Shown in pieces: positions 35,232-43,599 of a DNA stretch of 64,000 nt. The position numbers were made by a program, and so were the translations under genes. The notes below the pieces were generated by a model. It saw only the letters and a list, made by a program, of their open reading frames with translations. It was not told the origin of the DNA and ran no database searches. Location: assembly GCF_022511585.1 (NCBI RefSeq), contig NZ_JAKWBN010000007.1, forward strand, positions 87,625 through 151,624, read 5' to 3'. Positions within the stretch are counted from its first letter, which is position 1. Each line of letters starts with the position of its first letter. Origin of the DNA: Shimazuella soli (GTDB lineage: Bacteria > Bacillota > Bacilli > Thermoactinomycetales > Thermoactinomycetaceae).

Positions 35232-35777
35232 ATGAAAGTATATGTTGTTTATGATAGTGAAGGTGGACATACAGAGTCATTGGCCAAAGCTGTAGCTCAA
35301 GGGGCAGGTAATGTAGAAGGTGCAGAAGTACATATTCACCATGTCAATGATGCAGATGTCTATCAAATGGTAGATATGGATGCTATTATTTGGGGATGTC
35401 CTGGTCATTTTGGAACAATCAGCTCCGGGCTAAAAACATGGATTGATAAACTCGGTTATTTATGGGCTGAAGGGAAATTGATCAATAAAATTGGGGGAGT
35501 TTTCTGTACCACAGCTACACATCATGGTGGTTTGGAAGCGACCCTGCTCAATTTGATAACTCCTATGTTGCACCAAGGAATGATTGTAGTAGGTCTTCCT
35601 GCCGATGTTCCAGAAAATGCACTCTATGGTTCATATTATGGAGTGGGTATTACTTGTCCAGTAGAAGATACGCCTGGAGTTACTACAACATTAACAGCAA
35701 ACGATACTGCTCTAGGACGAGCACTTGGAAAAAGGGTTGCAGAAGTGACCAAACAATTTGTTGAAAATCGAGGCTAG
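35232..35777 (+). CDS. Flavodoxin-like/WrbA-type NAD(P)H:quinone oxidoreductase
   Basis: The 181-residue FMN protein has an N-terminal phosphate loop '[20 protein letters not shown]' (residues 6-25), '[21 protein letters not shown]' and '[20 protein letters not shown]', all characteristic of WrbA/flavodoxin_2-like enzymes. The usual Ser/Thr-x-Thr-Gly phosphate loop reads SEGGHT. Ribosome site AGGAGG precedes ATG. The next gene begins 19 bp later and is probably cotranscribed. A role in quinone detoxification is inferred from the family. Confidence 0.88.
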   Translation: MKVYVVYDSEGGHTESLAKAVAQGAGNVEGAEVHIHHVNDADVYQMVDMDAIIWGCPGHFGTISSGLKTWIDKLGYLWAEGKLINKIGGVFCTTATHHGGLEATLLNLITPMLHQGMIVVGLPADVPENALYGSYYGVGITCPVEDTPGVTTTLTANDTALGRALGKRVAEVTKQFVENRG

Positions 35778-35795
35778 GTAAGGGAGAGTAGGCCC

Positions 35796-36254
35796 ATGAT
35801 TATACCTATTATTTGCTTTGCAATCGCTGCTATTCTCTTGATTGTTCTAATCGTGGTAAATGTTCGTGCTGCATCCAACCGCAATAAAGAGGAATCACAA
35901 GTTTCAGAATCTGAATCCATTGTGGAAATACCAGAAGTAGAAGTACTAGAATCCAATCCAGCCGAATCTACGATTCAAAAAGTGGCAGAAGAGGTAGCAG
36001 AAGAAGAACAGATTTCAGAAGAACAATTAGAAGCGGATTTGCAATCTGAAACAGAAGTAAATGTAGAATCGACAAGAGAAGTAGAAAAAGAATCAAACAA
36101 AGAAACAAAGTCTTTTAAAATCGAAGACAGCACCTATCGGGCAGCTTTGAAAAAATTTCAAGCCAAAAAGCCTGAGCTAGCTAAAAAGAAAACCCAGATA
36201 TCCGATTCAGACTATCGCAGTGCACTTCGATCCATGCAAAAGAAAGACAAATAA
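35796..36254 (+). CDS. Single-TM acidic protein with C-terminal YR..L repeat
   Basis: The 152-residue product has an N-terminal membrane helix (IPIICFAIAAILLIVLIVVNV, residues 2-22; type I anchor), a long Glu/Ser-rich low-complexity middle (about 30-100), and two copies of a basic motif at the end: 'DSTYRAALKKFQAKKPE' and 'DSDYRSALRSMQKKDK'. No known family is recognised; the duplicated motif is probably a binding element. It is in operon with the flavodoxin-like gene and followed by a strong terminator. Confidence 0.75.
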   Translation: MIIPIICFAIAAILLIVLIVVNVRAASNRNKEESQVSESESIVEIPEVEVLESNPAESTIQKVAEEVAEEEQISEEQLEADLQSETEVNVESTREVEKESNKETKSFKIEDSTYRAALKKFQAKKPELAKKKTQISDSDYRSALRSMQKKDK

Positions 36255-36260
36255 GCAGGA

Positions 36261-36296
36261 AAGTCCCCTCGTTTTGGAAACAATGGGGACTTTTTT
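36261..36296 (+). terminator. Intrinsic terminator
   Basis: An 8-bp stem AAGTCCCC/GGGGACTT is followed by a T run, just after the acidic-protein gene. Confidence 0.85.
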
Positions 36297-36388
36297 ATGT
36301 TCAATTTATATAAAATGGTTGATTTCATTATCTCCTTTTCCATTTTTGCTTCATAAAATATAGCAATATATGGAGAGGAGGTAATAGA

Positions 36389-36685
36389 TTGAAAATATTT
36401 AACGATAACGACAGAAGACATGATGATAATGAAAGACGCCGCCGCAGACGTCGTCGCTTCCGTAGGGAAGTAATCCGCTTGCGTCCAGGGGAAACTGCTA
36501 CTCGTACTTGTGGTACGTTCTCAGGTAGAACGATTACGGTGAGACTCCGTCGTGGGGAAGTTCTTGTGGCTGTTTGCCGTTCTTCCCGTCGTATATTTAT
36601 TTTTGTCTGTGGAAGACCTAGATTTACAAGAACGATTACTTTGCGTCGTGGGACAAGAATTGTTGTAAGTTGTCGTCGCACCTAG
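36389..36685 (+). CDS. Arginine-rich 98-residue protein
   Basis: TTG start with a strong site GGAGAGGAGG upstream. The product is about one quarter Arg: an N-terminal block 'NERRRRRRRRFRREVIRL' followed by alternating strands ('ATRTCGTFSGRTITVRLRRG', 'LVAVCRSSRRIFIFVCG', 'TRTITLRRGTRIVVSC') with four regularly placed cysteines. No signal peptide is seen. Such basic Cys-containing small proteins in spore formers can be spore-coat or nucleic-acid-binding components; this is inference. The gene has its own terminator. Confidence 0.75.
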   Translation: MKIFNDNDRRHDDNERRRRRRRRFRREVIRLRPGETATRTCGTFSGRTITVRLRRGEVLVAVCRSSRRIFIFVCGRPRFTRTITLRRGTRIVVSCRRT

Positions 36686-36701
36686 TCTTTTTCAATAAAT
36701 C

Positions 36702-36727
36702 AATCGACTCCTGAAAAGGAGTCGATT
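36702..36727. terminator. Bidirectional terminator
   Basis: A 10-bp stem AATCGACTCC/GGAGTCGATT lies between the Arg-rich gene and the convergent artR. Confidence 0.8.
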
Positions 36728-36740
36728 TTCCTTAAGAGAG

Positions 36741-37463
36741 TCATAGCATTTTCTGTAGGAATTGCTGAGCTCGTTTTGTTTTTGGCTTTGCAAAGAACTT
36801 TTTTGGGGGAAGATTTTCAGTTAACTTTCCTTCGTCCAAAAAACATATCCGATCAGCTACCTCTCTGGCAAATCCCATCTCATGTGTGACGATTACCATC
36901 GTGATGCCGGTATGAGCTAAATTACGAATAACTTCTAGAACCTCTTTCACCATTTCCGGGTCAAGTGCAGATGTAGGTTCATCAAATAGCATGATTTCTG
37001 GTTCCATCGTGAGTGACCGGGCGATAGCGACGCGTTGTCGCTGGCCGCCGGAAAGCTTGGAAGGGTAAACATCTGCCTTTTCCTTTAAACCAACTTTTTT
37101 TAGTAAATCATACGCTTTGGCCACTGCCTTTTCTTTGGAGATATTTTTCACTTTCATCGGAGCATAAATCATATTTTCTAACACTGTCATATGAGGGAAG
37201 AGATAAAAGTGTTGAAATACCATCCCGATGTTTTGGCGTATTTTTACTATATCTGTTTTTGGGGAAGTAATGTTTTCGTCTTTGATCTGAATAACTCCTT
37301 GATTAGGTTGTTCTAGTAAATTCAAACACCGAAGCAAAGTGGATTTCCCCGAACCTGACGGTCCGATAATCGCACATACTTCACCTTGTTTGATGGATAG
37401 CGATACATCTTTTAGAACTTTGAGCTTACCAAATGATTTGGAGAGATTTTGAACTTCAATCAC
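36741..37463 (-). CDS. artR: Arginine-type amino acid ABC transporter, ATP-binding protein
   Basis: The 240-residue ABC ATPase of the polar amino acid (GlnQ/ArtP/HisP) class has Walker A 'GPSGSGKSTLLR' (about 33-44), Q-loop, signature 'LSGGQRQRVAIARSL', Walker B 'IMLFDEPTSALDPE' and the H-loop 'VTHEMGFA'. It overlaps the permease gene by 8 bp, indicating a tight operon. Assignment to arginine rests on ARG-box-like sites upstream of the operon and on gene order; other cationic amino acids are possible. Confidence 0.88.
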   Translation of the reverse strand: MIEVQNLSKSFGKLKVLKDVSLSIKQGEVCAIIGPSGSGKSTLLRCLNLLEQPNQGVIQIKDENITSPKTDIVKIRQNIGMVFQHFYLFPHMTVLENMIYAPMKVKNISKEKAVAKAYDLLKKVGLKEKADVYPSKLSGGQRQRVAIARSLTMEPEIMLFDEPTSALDPEMVKEVLEVIRNLAHTGITMVIVTHEMGFAREVADRICFLDEGKLTENLPPKKFFAKPKTKRAQQFLQKML

Positions 37464-38115
37464 TTCGTGCCAACCTCCTTTCGAGGATACGAGCTGTTGC
37501 CGTTAGAGTCATTACCATTACATAATAGAGAAGACCGACAAAAAGCAGTGGTTCGAAGTACAAATAGCTATCTGAAGCTACGATGTCCGCCCTCCGGAGC
37601 AAATCGGTTGCTCCTATCGTGGAGACAAGCGCAGAATCTTTTAACAAAGCAATACTTTCGTTAACAAGGGCAGGCAAGATATTTTTCAATGCTTGTGGCA
37701 AAATAATATCCCGCATCATCTTCGGATAAGGGATGCCAAGTGCGATAGCTGCTTCCTGTTGTCCGTGATCAACAGAGGTGATCCCAGCTCGAATCGTTTC
37801 GGATATATAGGCGGCCGAATTTAATGTAAAAGTGATAACACCGGCTTCAAGTGCAGTGATATCATAGTGAAAAAGCTGAGGAGTAGCAAAATAAACGAGT
37901 GTTAAGGATAAGATCAAAGGAACTCCTCGAAAGATAGAGGTGTAAAAAACAGCGAATCCATGTAAAATTTTGATGTTGGATATTTTAAATAAGGCGAGGA
38001 TGATGCCCCAAATCAATCCGAAGACTGCTGAAAGCATAGTAAACTCAAGGGTGGTCAAAATCCCCTGAAGAATATACGGGATTTTGTCCGAAATGAGTTC
38101 AAAATGTAATTGCAA
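37456..38115 (-). CDS. artQ: Arginine-type amino acid ABC transporter, permease
   Basis: The roughly 219-residue HisM/GlnP-family inner membrane permease has five helices and the EAA loop 'VDHGQQEAAIALGIPYPKMM' facing the ATPase. TTG at 38115 follows GAAAGGTGG; an ATG at 38136 directly abuts the upstream stop codon but has no ribosome site, so the longer form is less likely. It lies between the binding protein and ATPase genes. Confidence 0.87.
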   Translation of the reverse strand: MQLHFELISDKIPYILQGILTTLEFTMLSAVFGLIWGIILALFKISNIKILHGFAVFYTSIFRGVPLILSLTLVYFATPQLFHYDITALEAGVITFTLNSAAYISETIRAGITSVDHGQQEAAIALGIPYPKMMRDIILPQALKNILPALVNESIALLKDSALVSTIGATDLLRRADIVASDSYLYFEPLLFVGLLYYVMVMTLTATARILERRLARSD

Positions 38116-38136
38116 GAGATCACACCACCTTTCCAT

Positions 38137-38895
38137 TTATTTTTGGAACCATTTTTTAATTAGTTCATCTAACTTTCCATTTTCCTTCAAATGTTTCAAT
38201 ACTTGATTGAAGTTTTTTACATAGCCAGACCCTTTCGGAAAAGCGATAGCAGATCCAGTCGGCTCGCTATTGGGTAAATCTGTAAAGGAGAGATCGGGAT
38301 TGTTTGTCGTATAACCTTCTGCAATCGTATTTTCGACGATAGCCGCCTCGATTCGACCTGCTTTTAACTCTTGAATAATTTCCGGTACTTTATTGATCGA
38401 AATAGCATTTAACTTCAATTTTTGGGCTTCTTTTTCTTGGATGGAGCCAAGTTGTACTCCGACTTTTTTTCCGATAAGGGACTTGGCAGTAGTCAAATTG
38501 CTTCCTTTTTTGGTGATGATGGTGTTTTTTGATTCATAGTAGATATCAGAGAAGTCTACACTTTTCTTTCGTTCAGGAGTTGGTGTCATTCCGGCCATGA
38601 TCAAGTCTGCACGCTTGGATTGAAGTGCAGGAATAAGTCCGTTAAAGTCCATGTCTTTTACTTCGATTTTGAGTTTTAATTCTTTGGCGATCATATTGGC
38701 TAGATCGATGTCAAAACCGATAACCTTCCCAGTTGCCGTATCTGTATATTCATAAGGCTTATAATCCGCTGATGTTGCTAAAGTCAATGTTTTTTGTCCA
38801 TTTGGATCTGCATTATTTTTGGAGCTGCATCCAAACAATAGAGCTGTACTAAGGGCAACAGCTAGCCCTGCTTTTGCTAGGGTTTTCCATTTCAT
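38137..38895 (-). CDS. artP: Arginine-type amino acid ABC transporter, substrate-binding lipoprotein
   Basis: The 252-residue SBP_bac_3 protein has lipobox 'LLFGCSSK' (Cys23). The mature part shows 'ATSADYKPYEYTDTATGKVI', 'GFDIDLANMIAKELKL', 'VDFSDIYYESKNTIITKKG' and 'GYVKNFNQVLKHLKENGKLD', the canonical two-lobe binding-protein motifs, with Asp/Glu/Tyr positions of polar amino acid binders. It is the first gene of the artPQR operon. Two ARG-box-like sites lie 44-80 bp upstream of its start. Confidence 0.88.
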   Translation of the reverse strand: MKWKTLAKAGLAVALSTALLFGCSSKNNADPNGQKTLTLATSADYKPYEYTDTATGKVIGFDIDLANMIAKELKLKIEVKDMDFNGLIPALQSKRADLIMAGMTPTPERKKSVDFSDIYYESKNTIITKKGSNLTTAKSLIGKKVGVQLGSIQEKEAQKLKLNAISINKVPEIIQELKAGRIEAAIVENTIAEGYTTNNPDLSFTDLPNSEPTGSAIAFPKGSGYVKNFNQVLKHLKENGKLDELIKKWFQK

Positions 38896-38938
38896 TCTGA
38901 AAATCTCCTTTTTATTTTAAAGTAAAAAAAATAATCTT

Positions 38939-38976
38939 CATGAATAAATATACATGATGATGAATAAATATATTAT
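38939..38976 (-). promoter_or_regulatory. Tandem ARG-box-like operators of artPQR
   Basis: CATGAATAAATATACATG (38939-38956) and GATGAATAAATATATTAT (38959-38976) closely match the AhrC/ArgR operator of Bacillus (CATGAATAAAAATKCAAK-type). They overlap a TATAAT on the minus strand, so arginine repression of the transporter is expected. Confidence 0.7.
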
Positions 38977-39085
38977 AATTCATTTTTCGTTTTAAACAAG
39001 ATGAATTATTTTCCATTCTTATATACTGAAGTAAGTGGTGTTTTTTGAGCGGATAGCAGAATGAATCTTTGTGTATTGCATAAAA

Positions 39086-39207
39086 ATACATAAAAAATAT
39101 CGTTTTTTTATAATGAGCACAGTAAAAGAGAAATATATTTGCTCTTTGGATGATTTGAAGTAGAATTGAAATTAAGGAGTTTTAGGCTTAGGAAAAGGAA
39201 ATACTCT
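39086..39207 (+). promoter_or_regulatory. Promoter and pairing leader of cassette 3
   Basis: TATAAT at 39109-39114 is followed by a CAGTAA motif shared with cassettes 4 and 6. The last part of the leader, CTTAGGAAAAGGAAATACTCT (39187-39207, interrupted by an unpaired AAAA), can pair with 39720-39742 after the stop: CTCT with AGAG, GGAAA with TTTCC, and CTTAGG with CTTAAG through one wobble. Confidence 0.6.
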
Positions 39208-39702
39208 ATGTCTCATGTCATCGTTCCGGTCAAGCCTCACTGGAACACGAAGTTGAAGACTTTTTTCTACGCTATCCTGTTCTGGGTGTGTGTAGGAGTA
39301 TGGATCTACCAATTCAAGATCTCTCAAGCGAGAAAGGATAGGATCGATCAGTTTCTATTCCTTTGTGATCTCGCACCATGGGATCTCATGCTGTGGACAG
39401 GCACTGCCGTATTCATTCGGAAATGGAAATGCCAGAGGTACTGGCAAGAGTCAAAGCAGCTTTGGTTCAACAGGCTGCGGTCTCTTGTGGATCTTGGTCT
39501 ATTTTTTGGTATGATTCACGCTGTAGCCAGTGTGACATTCATCTGCCACTTTGTATTCCCACAGCCGGTAGGCGATGTGCTTCTCTGGATCATTGCAGTG
39601 CTGTATGTCTTGGTCTTTGTGCCATTTAACATCTACTGCAAGCGTAAGAAGAAGCACGCCAAGAAGAAGACTACGCAACAAAAGCAGTCCCAGGTAGCGT
39701 AG
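39208..39702 (+). CDS. Orphan three-TM membrane protein (cassette 3)
   Basis: The 164-residue product starts at ATG 39208 (MSHVIVPVKPHWNTK) with AGGAAAAGGAAA upstream; an in-frame TTG 42 bp earlier overlaps an alternative ribosome site but adds a basic tail of doubtful value. Helices are at about 18-38 (FFYAILFWVCVGVWIYQF), 93-116 and 121-145. The loop between helices 1 and 2 is Trp/Arg-rich ('RKWKCQRYWQESKQLW'), and the C-terminus is strongly basic (CKRKKKHAKKK). No family is recognised. Composition is GC-richer than its neighbours but less extreme than cassettes 1 and 2. Confidence 0.72.
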   Translation: MSHVIVPVKPHWNTKLKTFFYAILFWVCVGVWIYQFKISQARKDRIDQFLFLCDLAPWDLMLWTGTAVFIRKWKCQRYWQESKQLWFNRLRSLVDLGLFFGMIHAVASVTFICHFVFPQPVGDVLLWIIAVLYVLVFVPFNIYCKRKKKHAKKKTTQQKQSQVA

Positions 39703-39719
39703 GAGTGGGAAAGACAATT

Positions 39720-39786
39720 AGAGGTTTCCCTCTCTTCTTAAGTTGTGTGCTGTTGGCTTTTCATCTTGATCTGCCAGTCAGCACAC
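39720..39786 (+). terminator. Pairing trailer plus hairpin of cassette 3
   Basis: 39720-39742 is the leader complement. It is followed by stem GTGTGCTG/CAGCACAC (39745-39786) with a nested TTGGC/GCCAG. Confidence 0.62.
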
Positions 39787-39848
39787 CAGCACATGAGGAA
39801 AGACAAATAGATAGAACACATCTTATCATGATGTGTTCTTAAAGTCGT

Positions 39849-41627
39849 TTATTTGTATGTTTTATAAAAAGACGTCTGCCAGAGTTCGTCTAATCCAATT
39901 TGTAAAATCTTTTTGCTATAATCATACAATTCCTGGATAGGTTGTGCCTCTTCCACATGATCCAAAGTAAAACGCGTGATCAAATCACTTTCCTCTATCA
40001 CACTTAGGGTCTCCTCTTTCAACTCATCAGGACAACGAAAGTGAAATTGCGTATAGTCCACATCCGATTCTTCATTCCACCAGTTCGTATATAACATCCA
40101 GGCATCAGGATATTCTGGGTGAAATGCAAAGTATTGCGTTACTGTCATATTATCTTCTCGATCGTTTTTTTGCAGGAGAAGTTCCTCTCTTGCGAAAAAG
40201 TATTTTACTTGATTAGCAGGAATTTCATGGAATACTACATATCGATCGACAAACCCCAGTTGATAGGCAAATTTTAAAAATTTATCTCTTTTCCAACGTA
40301 TAAAGACTGCATCGTTCCAATCGTCATCATGAAAGAAATGGGTGAGATGGCTTGTATCAGTTTGGAAGTCTGTTGACCTCGGTGGCAGAGCAACTTTTGG
40401 AATAGGCTGTCCCGCCTCTGTTAGAGCTGTTTCCATCGTATCAATTGTCTTCGTTTGTCGATTAAATACAGCCCATGTGTAAGGGGAGAGGCCGACTTCA
40501 TCTGTGGAAGTACAGTCTGCACCATGCTCAATCAAGCCCTTTACTATGTCCACATAACCTCGTTTACTCGCTTGCAGCAGTGGGGTTACATTTGCTTTAT
40601 TTGGTTTATTGATGTCAGCCCCGAGTTCAACCAAACATTCGATGATCAATTGATTACCCATATCTACCGCTTTTAAGAGCGGTGTTTCATCAATTCTACT
40701 TATATCATTTAAAAAGTCAGGTTGATGTTGGACAAGCGTTTTTATGATTTTTGGATATTCCGCTGTAGTTTGATCTACTCTTCTAATTGCGTCGTGAATA
40801 ATAGATTTTTTCTCTAGTGGAGCTCCTATTTTAATGAGTTCTTGTAACATAGCATTATTTCCTACGTTAACTACTGCTTCCCAGCATGCCTGATCGAGTT
40901 GATCAGGAGTAGCTTTTGCGCCATATTTATAGAGTAGCTGAACAGTAGCAGCATTGTATGCACAGCGATACAAGGAAACTCCCTTGTGAACGTTAGGATT
41001 TGCCCCGCGTTGCAAGAGAAGATCGACAATGCGATGGTAGCCGATATAAATTGCATGATACAAAGGGGTTTTTTCCCAGTCATCCGCTTGGAAATCTTCG
41101 TGATTTAGTCGATTTGGGTCTACTCCAGACGACAGCATATATCGAACAGCTGCTTCTTTCCCTTGTTTTGCAGCATCGTATAAGGAGATATGTAACAAAT
41201 CCTCTTCTAAGCCTCTTTGGGCCTTCTGTCTAGTTTTCACAAAAGCGTCACAAGTTGCTGGTGTTAAAGCAAGCTGATATGGCTTTTGTCCCCATTTGTT
41301 TTCCGCATCGGCATTTGCTCCATTTTGTAAGTAGGTTTCAATCGCTTCCGTAAACCCTTCATATGCTGCCAAATGTAAAGGTGTATTGCCCCATTCATCC
41401 GTGCTATGGACAGACAATCCTTTTTCGATGAGATAGGAGGTCATCACTTTTGATTTACTAAAATAAAATAACGTGATGCCGTTTGATGTTTGTTGTTTCA
41501 AATGTGAGGGAAACTCTTCTAATCTTTCTTTTACTTTTTCTAAATCATTACTTCTCACTAAGTTACAAGTGGCTTGGAATTCTTTGTCTTGTTGGTCGAT
41601 ATGTCGAATAAATAAGATAAATAGCAC
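39849..41627 (-). CDS. Ankyrin-repeat protein with C-terminal uncharacterised domain
   Basis: The roughly 590-residue cytoplasmic protein has ankyrin units such as 'WGNTPLHLAAYEGFTEAIET', 'KTPLYHAIYIGYHRIVDLLL', 'ETPLLKAVDMGNQLIIECLV' and 'VTPLLQASKRGYVDIVKGLI', in two blocks (about 70-230 and 310-410). The last 170 residues ('HFFHDDDWNDAVFIRWKRDK...') are not ankyrin and are aromatic-rich. The start is uncertain: AAAGGAG overlaps the only GTG at the head of the frame, and no ATG/TTG follows at proper distance; a non-canonical ATC start 8 nt later is possible. No partner gene is adjacent. Confidence 0.8.
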   Translation of the reverse strand: MLFILFIRHIDQQDKEFQATCNLVRSNDLEKVKERLEEFPSHLKQQTSNGITLFYFSKSKVMTSYLIEKGLSVHSTDEWGNTPLHLAAYEGFTEAIETYLQNGANADAENKWGQKPYQLALTPATCDAFVKTRQKAQRGLEEDLLHISLYDAAKQGKEAAVRYMLSSGVDPNRLNHEDFQADDWEKTPLYHAIYIGYHRIVDLLLQRGANPNVHKGVSLYRCAYNAATVQLLYKYGAKATPDQLDQACWEAVVNVGNNAMLQELIKIGAPLEKKSIIHDAIRRVDQTTAEYPKIIKTLVQHQPDFLNDISRIDETPLLKAVDMGNQLIIECLVELGADINKPNKANVTPLLQASKRGYVDIVKGLIEHGADCTSTDEVGLSPYTWAVFNRQTKTIDTMETALTEAGQPIPKVALPPRSTDFQTDTSHLTHFFHDDDWNDAVFIRWKRDKFLKFAYQLGFVDRYVVFHEIPANQVKYFFAREELLLQKNDREDNMTVTQYFAFHPEYPDAWMLYTNWWNEESDVDYTQFHFRCPDELKEETLSVIEESDLITRFTLDHVEEAQPIQELYDYSKKILQIGLDELWQTSFYKTYK

Positions 41628-41896
41628 TCCTTTAATTGGAATTTTGAAGGTTCATATTTCATTTTACAAGAAAAGCGGTTTTTTTATAGGGTTTTCTTTC
41701 AAATGGTTCACGTTTCGTTTTTTATAAATTTCGTGCGACTGCATAGTCCATGATTATGTCTTGGGACAGAGACCTTCTTGTGATTTCGTAGAGATGGGAA
41801 AAGTTTTCGCTGACTATTGGCAATGTATAACCATTTTTCGTTTCGGTGAATATATCTTTTGAGCGCGTGATGTCACTGACAATGGAGGTTAATATC

Positions 41897-43432
41897 TTGA
41901 ATAGTCAGATCCCAATCTACCCAGAACCTTACTGGAGAGATCCGAATCCTTTTCCAGAGTTCCCCAATCTAAAGGAAGATTTGAAGACAGATGTAGTTGT
42001 GGTGGGAGCAGGAATTGCTGGTATCACAACAGCATATCTACTTGCCAAAGAAGGGAAAAACATCATACTCGTAGATGCTGGAAGAGTGGGAAATGGAACA
42101 ACCGGACATACTACAGCCAAAATAACCGCGCAGCATGATGTGATTTATGATGAGTTGATTCAGCATTTTGGTACAGCTGAAGCAGAATCGTATTATTTAG
42201 CAAATATGTCCGCTAAAAAGTTTATCGAGAATACGATTCATCAGCTTGCGATTGATTGCGATTTTAAACAAGAAGACGCCTATCTTTATACGATAGACGA
42301 TGCGAATAAAGCAAAATTGGAAACAGAAGCCAAGGCTTATCAAACATTAGGGATCAAAGGATCCTATATGGATAAGCTGCCTTTGGAACTTGGAGAAAAA
42401 GCAGGATTAGTGATGCCCAGTCAAGCCAGATTTCATCCGCTTCGCTATTTGCAAAAGTTACTAGATGAATTTGTATCATTAGGCGGGAAAGTTTTTGAAA
42501 ATACGACAGTTGTAGATATAGAAGAAGGTCATCATCCTACTGTTATTACTCGTGAAAATTTGAAAATCACTTGTCAGGATGTTGTTTTGTGCACTCACTT
42601 TCCTTGCTATGATAAAGGGGCATTTTTTGCTAGACTTCATGCAGATCGTTCCTATGTTCTAGCGATAAAACCAGAAAAGGTTTACCCGGGTGGGATGTAC
42701 TTATCGATTGATTCTCCAGCAACCCGTTCTCTCAGAGAAGTTACGATTAATGGTGAGCAGCATGTTTTGGTAGGAGGTCAGTCACATAAGACGGGTAAAG
42801 GCGTTTGTACAATGCAGCATTATGAGGTATTAGAGCAATTTGCCCGTGACACCTTCGGAATCAAAGCATATTTGTACCGCTGGTCTGCACAAGACTTGAT
42901 TACACTTGATAAAGTTCCTTACATTGGGCGAATGACAGAAAAACACCGCAATATTTATATAGCTACTGGATTCCGCAAATGGGGAATGTCACATAGTACT
43001 ATTTCTGCGTTATTAATTACCGATTTGATTATGGAACGGCCTAATCCTTATGAAAAATTGTATACACCATCACGTTTTCAAGCTGACCCAAGCCTTCGGA
43101 ACGCAGTTGTGCAAAATCTAGATGTTGCAGGAACACTCCTTGCAGGCAAGGTAGGTTTGACTTTTAAAGAGCCTAAAGATTTAGCAAAAGATGAAGGTGC
43201 AGTCGTGATGGTGGATGGACAGCGGTGTGGAGGATACCGAGATTCAGATGGGGATCTACATATTGTAGATTCTACTTGTACCCATATGGGTTGTGAAGTG
43301 GAATGGAACCATGGTGATCGTACATGGGACTGCCCTTGTCATGGATCACGTTTCTCTACAGATGGGGAAGTCATCGAAGGACCAGCGGAAAGACCATTGG
43401 GGAAAGTTGCATTAGAAGTAGAGCAAAGATAA
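41897..43432 (+). CDS. FAD-dependent oxidoreductase with C-terminal Rieske [2Fe-2S] domain (YhfW-like)
   Basis: The 511-residue protein has an N-terminal DAO-type flavin domain with 'VVVVGAGIAGITTAYLLAKE' near residue 32 and 'ATGFRKWGMSHST' near 360. A Rieske domain follows, with cluster ligands in 'CTHMGCEVEW' (about Cys461/His463) and 'DCPCHGSRFS' (about Cys480/His482). B. subtilis YhfW has the same fusion and length. TTG at 41897 after GGAGG is preferred; upstream ATG codons lack ribosome sites. The substrate is unknown. It is monocistronic with a terminator. Confidence 0.9.
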   Translation: MNSQIPIYPEPYWRDPNPFPEFPNLKEDLKTDVVVVGAGIAGITTAYLLAKEGKNIILVDAGRVGNGTTGHTTAKITAQHDVIYDELIQHFGTAEAESYYLANMSAKKFIENTIHQLAIDCDFKQEDAYLYTIDDANKAKLETEAKAYQTLGIKGSYMDKLPLELGEKAGLVMPSQARFHPLRYLQKLLDEFVSLGGKVFENTTVVDIEEGHHPTVITRENLKITCQDVVLCTHFPCYDKGAFFARLHADRSYVLAIKPEKVYPGGMYLSIDSPATRSLREVTINGEQHVLVGGQSHKTGKGVCTMQHYEVLEQFARDTFGIKAYLYRWSAQDLITLDKVPYIGRMTEKHRNIYIATGFRKWGMSHSTISALLITDLIMERPNPYEKLYTPSRFQADPSLRNAVVQNLDVAGTLLAGKVGLTFKEPKDLAKDEGAVVMVDGQRCGGYRDSDGDLHIVDSTCTHMGCEVEWNHGDRTWDCPCHGSRFSTDGEVIEGPAERPLGKVALEVEQR

Positions 43433-43436
43433 TGGG

Positions 43437-43472
43437 AACAGACCAATTCGATTCGGAACTGGTCTGTTTTTG
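43437..43472 (+). terminator. Intrinsic terminator
   Basis: Inverted repeat AACAGACCA..TTC / GGAA..TGGTCTGTT is followed by T-rich sequence after the Rieske oxidoreductase gene. Confidence 0.82.
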
Positions 43473-43599
43473 CGGATAGATATTAAAAAAGGATGGATTA
43501 GAGCTATTGATATATATGAACAGCTAGATGATGCATGCTCTTCATATTCTTTTACAAATAAAGAATAAGATAGATCAAGCAGATAAGACTAAATGTATC

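Larger units (their letters stand above)
38896..39207. promoter_or_regulatory. Divergent gap between artP and cassette 3
   Basis: No gene. It contains the artP promoter and ARG-box-like sites on the left, and the cassette 3 promoter and leader on the right. Confidence 0.6.
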
